A DNA stretch of 64,000 nucleotides from contig NZ_LBJG01000088.1 of the NCBI RefSeq assembly GCF_028128765.1, positions 62,001-126,000 of the forward strand, in the 5' to 3' direction. The notes below the pieces were generated by a model that was not told the DNA's origin, ran no database searches, and worked only from the letters and a program-made list of their open reading frames with translations. This stretch comes from Bradyrhizobium sp. CCBAU 51627 (GTDB lineage Bacteria; Pseudomonadota; Alphaproteobacteria; Rhizobiales; Xanthobacteraceae). Below, in pieces: positions 16,092 to 25,082 of the stretch (position 1 is its first letter; every line of letters begins with the position of its first letter). The translations under genes were made by a program, and so were the position numbers.

Positions 16092-17639
16092 TCAATACGC
16101 GTTCTCGTTCTTGGTCAGCAGCGAGAGCGGCGTCTTCAGGAGAATCACGAGGTCGAACAGCACCGACCAGTTCTCGATGTAATAGAGGTCGAACTCGACG
16201 CGCTTCTGAATTTTCTCTTCATTGTCGATCTCGCCGCGCCAGCCGTTGATCTGGGCCCAGCCGGTAATGCCGGGCTTGACGCGGTGGCGGGCGAAATAGC
16301 CGTCGACGGCCTCGTCGAACAGGCGGCTCTGGAGCTTGCCCTGCACAGCGTGGGGACGCGGACCGACCAGCGAGAGGTTGCCGGCGAAGACCACGTTGAA
16401 GAGCTGCGGCAGCTCGTCGAGGCTGGTCTTGCGGATGAAGCGGCCAACGCGGGTGACGCGTGGATCGTTCTTGGTCACAACTTTCGAGGCGGTCGGGTCG
16501 GCCTGATGATGGTACATCGAGCGGAACTTGTAGACGTCGATGCGCTCGTTGTTGAAGCCGAAGCGCTTCTGCCGGAACAGCACCGGGCCGGGACTGTCGA
16601 GCTTCACCGCAATCGCCACCAGTGCCATGATCGGTAATGCGGCGAGCAGCGCGAGGCCGCCGACAATGCGGTCGAACAGCCATTTCATCACCAAATCCCA
16701 GTCGGTGATCGGTGCCTCGAACACATCGAGCGTCGGCACCTCGCCGATATAGGAGTAGGAGCGGGGACGAAATCGAAGCTTGTTGGTGTGCGCGGACAGG
16801 CGGATGTCGACCGGCAGCACCCAGAGTTTCTTCAGCATCTCCAGGATTCGCGTCTCCGCCGAGATCGGCAGTGCGAACAGCACCAGATCGACGCGGGTGC
16901 GACGGGCGAACTCGACGATGTCGTCGACCTTGCCGAGCTTGCGTGCGCCGGCGCAGGTGTCGAGCGCGCGGCTGTCGTTGCGGTCGTCGAACACGCCGAG
17001 CACGTGGATGTCGGAATCCTCCTGCGCCTTCAGCGCCTCGACCAACTGCTCGCCGTTGTGATCGGAGCCGACGATGATGGTGCGGCGATCGAGCCGGCCC
17101 TGGCGCGCCCAGCTGCGCACCAGCGAACGCAGCACGAGACGCTCGGCAACCAGCGCGGCGAGGCCGAGGAAGTAAAAGGCGGCTAGCCATAGCCGCGAGA
17201 TTTCGCTGCCGAACTTGGCGAAGAAAGAGATGCCGATGAACATCAGGAACACGAACGACCAGGACGAGATCATCCGCGTCATTTGCCGGAGCTGTCCGCG
17301 GAATAGCTGCACCTGGTAGATATCCGCGGCCTGGAAGCAGACCACGGCGGCGACCGCGACGGCGACGATCTCTGCAGGATAAGCCCAGCTGAAGCCGACA
17401 AGCGGCATCACGTAGCCGAGATACACCGCGATGCCGACCACGCTCAGCAGAACAAAGTCGATGGCGCGCGCGATGCCGGCGATGACGATCGGCGAATAGG
17501 CGCGGGCGACCTTCTGGTTGACGATTTCGAGTGCGGCGGGCGTGAGGCGGCGGCGGCGCTCGACAAAAGGTTGGTCAGCTGGCTTGGCCGCGGCGCTGGT
17601 CGCGGCATCGAGCATCGAGCGTGCGTTGAGCGGTTCCAC
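16092..17639 (-). CDS. Undecaprenyl-phosphate sugar phosphotransferase (WcaJ/ExoY type)
   Basis: This 515-residue initiating glycosyltransferase puts the first sugar phosphate on undecaprenyl phosphate for exopolysaccharide synthesis. It has four N-terminal membrane segments, a CoA-binding-like soluble domain around 190-290 (TIIVGSDHNGEQLVEAL), a fifth membrane segment near 340, and the C-terminal catalytic domain with the KFRSMY, RKTSLDELPQLFNV, GNLSLVGPRPH and RVKPGITGWAQINGWRG motifs. The full length matches the WcaJ family. A glucose donor is usual but galactose or others are possible. Confidence 0.93.
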   Translation of the reverse strand: MEPLNARSMLDAATSAAAKPADQPFVERRRRLTPAALEIVNQKVARAYSPIVIAGIARAIDFVLLSVVGIAVYLGYVMPLVGFSWAYPAEIVAVAVAAVVCFQAADIYQVQLFRGQLRQMTRMISSWSFVFLMFIGISFFAKFGSEISRLWLAAFYFLGLAALVAERLVLRSLVRSWARQGRLDRRTIIVGSDHNGEQLVEALKAQEDSDIHVLGVFDDRNDSRALDTCAGARKLGKVDDIVEFARRTRVDLVLFALPISAETRILEMLKKLWVLPVDIRLSAHTNKLRFRPRSYSYIGEVPTLDVFEAPITDWDLVMKWLFDRIVGGLALLAALPIMALVAIAVKLDSPGPVLFRQKRFGFNNERIDVYKFRSMYHHQADPTASKVVTKNDPRVTRVGRFIRKTSLDELPQLFNVVFAGNLSLVGPRPHAVQGKLQSRLFDEAVDGYFARHRVKPGITGWAQINGWRGEIDNEEKIQKRVEFDLYYIENWSVLFDLVILLKTPLSLLTKNENAY

Positions 17640-17759
17640 GGGCGTCTACGTCCATTCCAAAGACCCGTGGGCGCGCGGCCTTGCGCCCCCGGCATGCATC
17701 CCCTGGCACGTCGATTATCGGACAAATCGGAAGATTCTCTAAAGCCCCCTCAAGGATAG

Positions 17760-18893
17760 TTAATGGTTTGCAAACGCGTCGCGGTACCCTGCAAGGACAC
17801 CGTCAACCATCGCCTGCTGCGAGAAATGCGCCGAGATGCGTTCACGCAAGGCGGAGGCGCGTTGTGCCGTTGCCGGCACATCCGCCAGTGCAGCCGCAAT
17901 CGCCTCTGCCATGGCCTCGGCATTGCTGGCCGCGAACAGGGCCGGGCTCTCGGGCCCGAAGATCTCGGGGATGCCGCCCACGCGCGCCGCAATCATGGGA
18001 ATCCCGGCCGCCCCTGCCTCGATCACGACATAGGGCATCGAATCCCCGCGCGAGGGCACGACCAGCAGCCGGCCCTTGGAGAAGCCGTAGCGGGCCTTGA
18101 CGTGGCCGATGAAGCGGATCGCGTCCGTCAGGCCGACCCTCTCGACCTGCGCCTTCAGCGCCGCCGTTTCCTCGCCATCGCCGCCGAGCGTCAGCGTGAC
18201 CTTCTTGCCGTTCTGATGCAGCCGCGCGACCGCATCGACCAGCAGATCGGCACCCTTGATGTGCCTGAATTCGCCGACATAGGCGAGGTCGGTGGCGTCA
18301 TCGGCGAGGACGACGGGCTCGAACTCCTCGGACGTTACGCCGTTGAAGACGCAATGCACCACGCCCTTGGGGGTGCCGACGATGCGCTGATAGGTATCGC
18401 GGGCGAAGGCGCTCTCGAACAGGAACAGATCCGTCGAGTCCATCAGCGTGCGCTCGAGCCGCGCGTAGAATTCGCCCTTCAGGGTGTTGAGTGGATAGTG
18501 GAGCGAGCCGCCATGCGGGGTGTAGATGCGGATGGCCCCGTCAGTACGCCGGCGCATGCGAACGAAGGCGCCGGCCTTGGCGCCGTGGCCGTGCATGATG
18601 TCGGGCTTGAGCGTGGCGATGAGGCGGCGCATGCGCAGCCAGACCAGAAAATCCTCCGGCGACGGTTCGCGGCGGATCGCGAGCCGATGCACCCCAAGCT
18701 TCAGCCGCGGCGCAATCTCGGCGAGGGCCTTGTTGGCGCGCTCACCGCCGGTGAGGCTGTCGGCGAGAATCCCGACATGATGGCCGCGATCGACCTGGCC
18801 ATTGGCGAGGTCGAGGATATGGCGGATGATGCCGCCCACCGGCGCGCGCACGGCGTGCAGAATGCGAAGCGGCTGGTCGGGAGAGGGGGGCAT
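17760..18893 (-). CDS. Glycosyltransferase family 4
   Basis: This 377-residue GT-B protein has an N-terminal acceptor domain (LRILHAVRAPVGGIIRHILDLANG) and a C-terminal nucleotide-sugar domain with VGEFRHIKGADLLVDA, GDGEETAALKAQ and the EX7E region (VVIEAGAAGIPMIAARVGGIPEI). It would add a sugar to the lipid-linked repeat unit in the cytoplasm. The ATG at 18893 fits the family start; ATG at 18929 or the longer 19013 start is possible. It is on the same strand as the sugar transferase with a 120-base gap. Confidence 0.9.
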   Translation of the reverse strand: MPPSPDQPLRILHAVRAPVGGIIRHILDLANGQVDRGHHVGILADSLTGGERANKALAEIAPRLKLGVHRLAIRREPSPEDFLVWLRMRRLIATLKPDIMHGHGAKAGAFVRMRRRTDGAIRIYTPHGGSLHYPLNTLKGEFYARLERTLMDSTDLFLFESAFARDTYQRIVGTPKGVVHCVFNGVTSEEFEPVVLADDATDLAYVGEFRHIKGADLLVDAVARLHQNGKKVTLTLGGDGEETAALKAQVERVGLTDAIRFIGHVKARYGFSKGRLLVVPSRGDSMPYVVIEAGAAGIPMIAARVGGIPEIFGPESPALFAASNAEAMAEAIAAALADVPATAQRASALRERISAHFSQQAMVDGVLAGYRDAFANH

Positions 18894-19094
18894 GATCAAA
18901 ACCAGCGCTCGACGGCGAGTGCCGAACATGTTCTCGAAATGTCGAGACGGATTAAGGACCTTCGTGGTTAACAAACGGTGACGAACGCGCATGCGCTGCC
19001 CGTGCGACGGCATGATTAACCCAGCGGCAACCTTAATGGAGTGTAATCGGCCGCATTGAGGCAGACGAGTGGCGTTGCCCTGCGGGAGTGTTCG

Positions 19095-21293
19095 ATGCGT
19101 TTAGCGTTCTGGCGTGCCGGCAAGGACAAGGCCGTCATCGAGCGGGCCGTTTCGAAGGCCAAGCCCCGAGTTGAAGCCAAGACGGCGGCGTTTGCCGCAA
19201 AGGTGCCAGCCGAATCCGGCGATATCGACCTCCACGCGCTCGGTGGCGCGCTCGCGCGCAAGCGCAGCTGGATCATCGTGCCGACAGTGCTGGCCCTCGT
19301 CGCGTCCGTTGCTGTCGTCAATCTCATCACGCCACGGTACAAGTCCGAGGCGCGTATCCTCATCGACGGTCGTGAGAACGTCTTCCTGCGACCGAGCAGC
19401 GACCGCAGCACCGAGGAGCGGCAGGCGCTCGACCCCGAGGCGGTCACCAGCCAGGTTCAGCTCGTGCTGTCGCGCGACCTCGCACGCGAGATCATCAAGA
19501 AGAACAAGCTTGCGGAGCGCCCCGAATTCGATCCGGTGCTGAAAGGCATCTCGCCGCTGAAATCGCTTGCGGCGCTGGTCGGCATCGGCCGCGATCCGTT
19601 CTCGATGACGCCGGAAGAGCGCGTGCTCGACGCATACTACGATCGCCTTCAGGCCTACGCCGTCGACAAGTCGCGCGTGATCGTGGTCGAATTCCAGTCG
19701 CAGGACCCCGAGCTCGCCGCGCGAGTCGCCAATTCGATCGCCGATGGCTACCTCGTGCTTCAGCAGGCCGCGCGCCAGGACCAGGCGCGCAACGCCAGCC
19801 AGTGGCTGGCCGGCGAGATCGAGAATCTGCGCAAGAAGGTCTCCGAGGCCGAAGCCAAGGTCGAGGACTTCCGCTCCAAATCGTCGCTGTTCGTCGGCAC
19901 CAACAATACGACGCTGTCGAACCAGCAGATGGGTGAGGTCAACACCCAACTCAACAATGCGCGCGCGCTGAAGGCGGATGCCGAATCCAAGGCCCGGCTG
20001 ATCCGCGAGATGCTCCAGAGCGGCAAGCCGATCGAGGCCTCCGAGGTCGTGAACTCAGAGCTAATGCGGCGGCTAACAGAGCAGCGGGTGACGTTGCGTG
20101 CCCAGCTCGCCGAGCAGTCGTCCACGCTGCTCGGCAACCATCCGCGCATCAAGGAATTGAAGGCGCAGCTCAGCGACCTCGATGGCCAGATCCGGGACGA
20201 GGCAGCCAAGATCTCGCGCTCGCTCGAGAACGACGCGCGGATCGCGGGCGGGCGGGTCGACGGCCTGACCGCAAGCCTCGAGCAGCTCAAGAAACAGGCA
20301 ACCTCGACCAACGGCCAGGACGTCCAGCTCCGGGCGCTCGAGCGAGAGGCCAAGGCGCAGCGCGATCTGCTCGAGACCTATCTCGCCAAATACCGCGAGG
20401 CCAACACCCGCGAGACCATCGACACCGCTCCGACGGAGGGGCGGATCATCTCGCGTGCCATCGTTTCCAACATGCCAGCCTATCCGAAGAAACTGCCGAT
20501 CGTGTTGATCGCGACACTGGCGACGCTGTTGCTCTCGTCCGGTCTCGTGGTCACCGGTGAACTGCTGCGCCAGACCGCGCCGCGCGCCGCTGCCACCCTC
20601 ACTCCGACGGTCGCTCGCCAGGAGCCGGTCGTCGACGCGATCGAGATCGAATCGGCGCCGCTTCAGCCAGAGATGAGTGCCGATATCAGCGAATTCGCCG
20701 AGATCGGGCAGCTGGCGAAAAGCCTGCTTGCAATAGGGGCGGGTGCGAAGAAGGTCACCGTGCTTGGCACCGCGCCGGGCGATGCCATCACGCTGTCGAC
20801 GCTGACGCTGGCCCGGCATCTCGCGCGCGATGCCCGCGTGGTCGTGGTTGATCTCGCCGCTTCCTCGCCGACGATCGCTGCGGTATCCGTCGATCCGACC
20901 GCACCAGGCCTTGCCGAATTGATGCAGGGGCAGGCCTCATTTGCGCAAATCATCACGCGCGACAAGCTCTCGCGGATGCACCTGGTCATGGCCGGCCGTC
21001 CCGGTTTCGACCGCAGCCTGCTCCAGTCGCCGCGCGTGGCGCTGGCGATCGACGCCTTGCTGCGGGCCTACGATCATGTGCTGCTGGACGCCGGCAGCGC
21101 CTCCGATCTGCCGGCCGAACTGCTCACGGCGGATGCCCGCGCCGTTGTGGTGCCCGACACGTCGATGGATGCGGATGCACGTACCTTGATGTGCGAGCAG
21201 CTGAAGGCCGTCGGTTTCAGCGAGGTGACGATGCTGAGCAAGCCGGTGCAAGCGTCGGATGCCGGCGAGACGTCGCACGTGGTGGCTGCGTAG
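19095..21293 (+). CDS. Wzz/GumC-type polysaccharide co-polymerase with degenerate BY-kinase domain
   Basis: This 732-residue protein has a cytoplasmic lead, a first membrane segment near residues 58-78, a Wzz periplasmic region with long coiled coils (about 230-430), a second membrane segment near 470-490, and a C-terminal domain resembling bacterial tyrosine kinases. In that domain Walker A, usually GxxxxGKS/T, reads GTAPGDAITLST near residue 557. The Walker A' motif keeps one Asp (VVVVDLAAS), and no Tyr cluster ends the protein. It probably sets chain length or export without kinase activity. The start at 19095 has a GGGAG ribosome site. Confidence 0.9.
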   Translation: MRLAFWRAGKDKAVIERAVSKAKPRVEAKTAAFAAKVPAESGDIDLHALGGALARKRSWIIVPTVLALVASVAVVNLITPRYKSEARILIDGRENVFLRPSSDRSTEERQALDPEAVTSQVQLVLSRDLAREIIKKNKLAERPEFDPVLKGISPLKSLAALVGIGRDPFSMTPEERVLDAYYDRLQAYAVDKSRVIVVEFQSQDPELAARVANSIADGYLVLQQAARQDQARNASQWLAGEIENLRKKVSEAEAKVEDFRSKSSLFVGTNNTTLSNQQMGEVNTQLNNARALKADAESKARLIREMLQSGKPIEASEVVNSELMRRLTEQRVTLRAQLAEQSSTLLGNHPRIKELKAQLSDLDGQIRDEAAKISRSLENDARIAGGRVDGLTASLEQLKKQATSTNGQDVQLRALEREAKAQRDLLETYLAKYREANTRETIDTAPTEGRIISRAIVSNMPAYPKKLPIVLIATLATLLLSSGLVVTGELLRQTAPRAAATLTPTVARQEPVVDAIEIESAPLQPEMSADISEFAEIGQLAKSLLAIGAGAKKVTVLGTAPGDAITLSTLTLARHLARDARVVVVDLAASSPTIAAVSVDPTAPGLAELMQGQASFAQIITRDKLSRMHLVMAGRPGFDRSLLQSPRVALAIDALLRAYDHVLLDAGSASDLPAELLTADARAVVVPDTSMDADARTLMCEQLKAVGFSEVTMLSKPVQASDAGETSHVVAA

Positions 21294-22475
21294 CTACCCG
21301 AACGCCTGCCGCAGTCTGCGGGCCAAGTCGAACAGAATCTGGTTCTGCTTCACCAGGCGCTTGCCGTGGTTGAGCGAGGACATCGCCATCGCCGCGAACT
21401 TGCCGCGTGATGTCAGCGGTACGAAGCTGTCGAAGATCTCATCGTCGTCCTTGCAGAACATCCGCTTGTACTCGTCCGTGCCGATGCCGAGGTCGAGCGA
21501 CCGGTAGCCTCGCTCGCCGTAACGGTCGATGATGTAGCGCACCAGAATCAGGCCGGGGCTGTAGCGGGCATGCTCTGACATCGTGTAGGTGTTGAACATC
21601 ATCGAGAAGCGCTGGCCGTCGGCGACGCCGGCGAAGATCGCGATGACTTCTTCGTCGCATTCGAGCGCGTGGATGTCGATGACTCGGCCTTCGCCGCGCG
21701 GCGCGAGGCAGGCGCTGCGGATGAAATGCTCGACGCCAGGCTCGGCAAAGACGTCAGGCAGCTTCTGCTCCGCCATCCGCGCCGGTTTGATGCGGAAGAA
21801 CCAGTCGAGCAGGCGCGAGACGTCCGCGTCTGATGTCGCAAGGTGATAGCGATAGCCGGCGAGCGCCTGGAGCTTTTTCTCCTTGCTCTTGAGGCGGCGG
21901 CGCAAGGAGTTGCTGATCCGCGATGCGGGTGGACCGCCGGGCTCCATCACCAGCAGCGGGCAGCCATTGACGGCGCTTTGCTGCGGCAGGAGCGCGAATG
22001 GGTTTTGCTGGTCGTGCCAGCGTTTGGGCTGCTGCGTCAGAGCGAGCACGTCGACCTGGTCACGCAGCGGGGCGAAGAGCATGTCGAGATCGGCGGCGGA
22101 GGCCTGTGACGCGAAATCGGCGCGCCATAGCCCCATGTTGAAGCTCGGGTGCTTGCCTCCCATGAAGCAGGCCGTGCGCACGCCGTGGCCCAGGCGCAGT
22201 GCGAGCGGCAGCAACGCGAGCGGCCTGCGTTCGGCATCGCGGGCAATCACAACGAAGGGACGGGCGCCTTCGCGCTCCCCAACCGATCGTTGCCACGAAC
22301 CCAGCAGATCGAACCGCTGATAAGGCGTGAACAGGTGCCCGGGCTCTTCAAAGGCGCGCCAGATCGGCTCGGCCTCGGTGAGATCGCGGACGATATCGAC
22401 CTGCGCGATACGGCTCGCTTTGGACCGCGCTGGCGATTCTGCCGTCCGGCTTTGCATCGCCGCAGCCATGGTCAT
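21294..22475 (-). CDS. FemAB/CelD-like acetyltransferase (GNAT fold)
   Basis: This 393-residue cytoplasmic protein resembles the CelD/BcsL group of FemAB-like GNAT acyltransferases. Recognisable segments are HLFTPYQRFDLLGSW, PLALLPLALRLGHGVRTACFMGG, SNSLRRRLKSKEKKL, and a C-terminal acyl-transfer core (MMFNTYTMSEHARYSPGLILVRYIIDRYGERGYRSLDLGIGTDEYKRMF). It could acylate a sugar or lipid-linked intermediate of the exopolysaccharide. Its stop codon abuts the stop codon of the convergent Wzz-like gene with no gap. The start at 22475 has an AGG nine bases upstream; an alternative ATG is at 22469. The donor and acceptor are unknown. Confidence 0.8.
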   Translation of the reverse strand: MTMAAAMQSRTAESPARSKASRIAQVDIVRDLTEAEPIWRAFEEPGHLFTPYQRFDLLGSWQRSVGEREGARPFVVIARDAERRPLALLPLALRLGHGVRTACFMGGKHPSFNMGLWRADFASQASAADLDMLFAPLRDQVDVLALTQQPKRWHDQQNPFALLPQQSAVNGCPLLVMEPGGPPASRISNSLRRRLKSKEKKLQALAGYRYHLATSDADVSRLLDWFFRIKPARMAEQKLPDVFAEPGVEHFIRSACLAPRGEGRVIDIHALECDEEVIAIFAGVADGQRFSMMFNTYTMSEHARYSPGLILVRYIIDRYGERGYRSLDLGIGTDEYKRMFCKDDDEIFDSFVPLTSRGKFAAMAMSSLNHGKRLVKQNQILFDLARRLRQAFG

Positions 22476-22561
22476 CCGCGAAACCTGTCGAGAAAGCAAA
22501 AAATACGTATTTCGGCCTGTGGCCGACCTTTGCATGCAAATGTCAACAAAGGGTAATGACA

Positions 22562-23647
22562 ATGGCTGAGGGAACAGCCGCCAGCGAACGCGAAGGTGGG
22601 ATATTGGCACCCGATGACGGATGGCTGAAGCGCTTGCGGCTCGAACTGGCCTGGTTCACCGGCCAACCTTTGCTGCGCAGCCGCGGGGCCGGGGCGATCC
22701 TGCGCTTCGAGCGCGTGCGGCCGCGGCGGAGCGGCGCGTTCCAGCCGCTGCGCCATAACGAGATCACGCCGGAATTTCTCGATCGTGCCATTCGCGCGCT
22801 GAAGCGCTGGAGCTATGACTTTGTCGGTATGGACGAGGTCTGCCGGCGCGCGGTGACGCTGCCCGAGAAGCGTCGCTTCGTGGCGCTCACCTTCGATGGC
22901 GCGAGCAAGGACCTGATCAGCTTTGCCTATCCAGTGCTGGCGCGCCACGCCGTGCCGTTCACGCTCTACGTTCCCACGGCCTTTCCCGACGGGGTCGGCG
23001 AGGCGTGGTGGCTCGGGCTCGAGCAGGTGATCGCGCGCGAGAGCCGCATCAGCCTGATGATGGGCGACAAGGAGCAGCGTTTCGCCGTCACGGAGAACGC
23101 TGCGAAGCAGGCGCTGTTCTCGTTCATCGAGACCTGGTTGCGCTCGTTACCGCCGGCGGATATGTCGGTCGCGATCGCCGATCTCTGCACGCGTTACCGG
23201 ATCGATCTCGCGGCACTCTCGCGCGAGGCGTCGATGAATTGGGAGGATCTGGCCAAGTTGGCTGCCGATCCGCTCGTCACGATCGGCAGTGCGACCGTGA
23301 ACTATCCGAGCCTCGCCAACCTGAAGGATGCGGCCGCGTTGCGCGAGATGACGATGGGCAAGGCAGTGGCGGAAGCCGCCTTTCGCCGCGAGGTCCGTCA
23401 TCTGGCATTTCCGTTCGGCGATCGCTCTTCGTTTCGGCGGAGCCACGTCGTGATGGCGGAACAGGCCGGTTTTGTCAGTGCGGTGTCGACCATCCCGGGG
23501 ATCGTGGATGCTGAAGGGCGAACCAATCTGCATGCGCTGCCGCGGATTGCCTGGGACGGGCGGATGCGCTCGTTGCGCATAATGCGGGTGCTGATGTCCG
23601 GTGTGGCCTTTGCGCCGGTGAAACCGACGGGCAGCACTGCGCGCTAG
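22562..23647 (+). CDS. NodB-like polysaccharide deacetylase fold without metal ligands
   Basis: This 361-residue protein has the NodB homology fold, but its key residues are changed. Motif 1, normally TFDDG, reads T-F-D-G (Asp112 kept, second Asp replaced by Gly113). Motif 2, normally SHTxxH, reads S-A-T-V-N-Y, with Ala244 and Tyr248 in place of the two metal-binding His. Motif 3 (RHLAFPFGDRSSF) is kept. The protein is therefore probably not an active metal-dependent deacetylase and may bind polysaccharide. ATG 22562 is eight bases after AAAGGG, better spaced than ATG 22556. It is divergent from the acyltransferase gene. Confidence 0.85.
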   Translation: MAEGTAASEREGGILAPDDGWLKRLRLELAWFTGQPLLRSRGAGAILRFERVRPRRSGAFQPLRHNEITPEFLDRAIRALKRWSYDFVGMDEVCRRAVTLPEKRRFVALTFDGASKDLISFAYPVLARHAVPFTLYVPTAFPDGVGEAWWLGLEQVIARESRISLMMGDKEQRFAVTENAAKQALFSFIETWLRSLPPADMSVAIADLCTRYRIDLAALSREASMNWEDLAKLAADPLVTIGSATVNYPSLANLKDAAALREMTMGKAVAEAAFRREVRHLAFPFGDRSSFRRSHVVMAEQAGFVSAVSTIPGIVDAEGRTNLHALPRIAWDGRMRSLRIMRVLMSGVAFAPVKPTGSTAR

Positions 23648-23650
23648 GAG

Positions 23651-23872
23651 CTACGAACCGGATCTGGCCCGGTCGGGCCGTTGCATCCAGCTCACGATCG
23701 GCATCGCCGGCAGCACCCAGCCCATGCCGACCACCACGTAATAGATCGCCTGTCGCCAGCCGGACTCGGCGATCCACGGCATCTGCGCCGCCGCCATTCC
23801 GAGCAGGGCCCAGACGGTGGCCAGCACCAGCAACAGGATGGCGCCGAGGAACTTGCGGGTGCGGATCGTCAT
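23651..23872 (-). CDS. DUF2842-like small membrane protein, 73 aa
   Basis: The product has two transmembrane helices (FLGAILLLVLATVWALLGMAAA and AIYYVVVGMGWVLPAMPIVSWM) and a basic tail ending in SGS. It resembles the DUF2842 family found across alphaproteobacteria, whose function is not known. A basic start (MTIRTRKF) sets the inside-positive end. The gene is convergent with the deacetylase-like gene (stops three bases apart) and divergent from ctaA, with which it shares a 108-base promoter region. Confidence 0.75.
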   Translation of the reverse strand: MTIRTRKFLGAILLLVLATVWALLGMAAAQMPWIAESGWRQAIYYVVVGMGWVLPAMPIVSWMQRPDRARSGS

Positions 23873-23980
23873 GGCGGGATTTGCGGCTTTCGCGTAACTT
23901 GCACTGCAGGAGCGGCGGACTATAAGGGGCACGCAGTCCGGTTCAAGTCTCTTAGTCACAAGGCTTGGTTTGTCCCTGAA

Positions 23981-25063
23981 ATGACGACGAATTTTGCTCC
24001 GACCAATCCCCATCGCGCGGTGCGCTGGTGGCTGATCTCCGTGGCCGCCCTGATCGCGCTGATGGTGCTGGTCGGCGGTGCGACGCGGCTGACGGAATCC
24101 GGTCTTTCGATCGTCGAGTGGAAGCCCGTGACAGGCAGTGTTCCGCCGCTCACGGAAGCGGCATGGACTGAGGCCTTCGAGGCCTACAAGAAGATTCCGC
24201 AATATCGCGAGCTCAACGCAGGCATGTCGCTCTCCGAGTTCAAGCAGATCTTCTGGTGGGAGTGGAGCCACCGCCTGCTCGGCCGGTTCATCGGCGTCGC
24301 CTATCTGCTGCCATTCCTGTTCTTCCTGTGGCGTGGCGGTCTGGCGAACGAGTTGAAGCGGCGGCTGTGGCTGCTGTTCGCGCTTGGCGGGCTTCAAGGT
24401 GCGGTCGGGTGGTGGATGGTGGCTTCGGGCCTCTCCGAGCGCGTCGAGGTGTCGCAATATCGCCTGGCGACCCACCTGGTGCTGGCACTGCTGATCTTCG
24501 CGGGCATCGTCTGGACGGTACGGCGGCTTGCCGATCGGCCGCAGATTGCGGTCCCGGCGCGGCTGCGGTTCACGAGCGCGGTGCTGGTGCTCCTCACCTT
24601 CATCCAGATCTATTTCGGTGCGCTGGTCGCGGGCCTGCGTGCGGGCCGTGCCTACAACACCTGGCCGCAGATCGACGGCGCGTTCATTCCGTCTGCGGAC
24701 CGGCTGTGGTTCGAGACGCCGTGGTGGCGCAACATGTTCGACAATGTGCTGACGGTGCAGTTCGAGCACCGTATGATGGCCTATGCGCTGTTCGTGCTCG
24801 TAGCGATGCACGCGTTCGACGCGGTGCGCTCGCGCGTAGGCTCAGCCGTGAGCGGCGCACTCTGGCTGCTCGCGGCGGTGAGCCTGCAAGCCGTGCTCGG
24901 CATCCTCACGCTGCTGAACCAGGTGCCGATCGATCTGGCGCTGTCGCACCAGGCGGTCGCGATCGTCGTGCTGACATTGGCGGTGATGCAGGCGGAGCGG
25001 CTGGCGTCGCGGCAATTCGCTGAGACGCAGCCACGCGCGGTTCCGCTCGGTCAGGCCGGCTGA
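23981..25063 (+). CDS. ctaA: Heme A synthase (COX15/CtaA family)
   Basis: This 360-residue inner-membrane protein oxidises the heme O methyl group to the formyl group of heme A for cytochrome aa3 oxidases. The first helix carries GGATRLTESGLSIVEWKPVTG, and the conserved FWWEWSHRLLGR, GLQGAVGWWMVASGL, STHL-like TRHL region (RLATHLVLA), QIYFGALVAGLRAG, FEHRMMAY and LSHQAVA segments supply the heme-binding His residues. It is the alphaproteobacterial type 2 form without the Bacillus cysteine pair. The ATG at 23981 leaves the normal N-terminus; an extended frame further upstream is not needed. Confidence 0.95.
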   Translation: MTTNFAPTNPHRAVRWWLISVAALIALMVLVGGATRLTESGLSIVEWKPVTGSVPPLTEAAWTEAFEAYKKIPQYRELNAGMSLSEFKQIFWWEWSHRLLGRFIGVAYLLPFLFFLWRGGLANELKRRLWLLFALGGLQGAVGWWMVASGLSERVEVSQYRLATHLVLALLIFAGIVWTVRRLADRPQIAVPARLRFTSAVLVLLTFIQIYFGALVAGLRAGRAYNTWPQIDGAFIPSADRLWFETPWWRNMFDNVLTVQFEHRMMAYALFVLVAMHAFDAVRSRVGSAVSGALWLLAAVSLQAVLGILTLLNQVPIDLALSHQAVAIVVLTLAVMQAERLASRQFAETQPRAVPLGQAG

Positions 25064-25082
25064 TCACCATCAGCCCGGCTGA

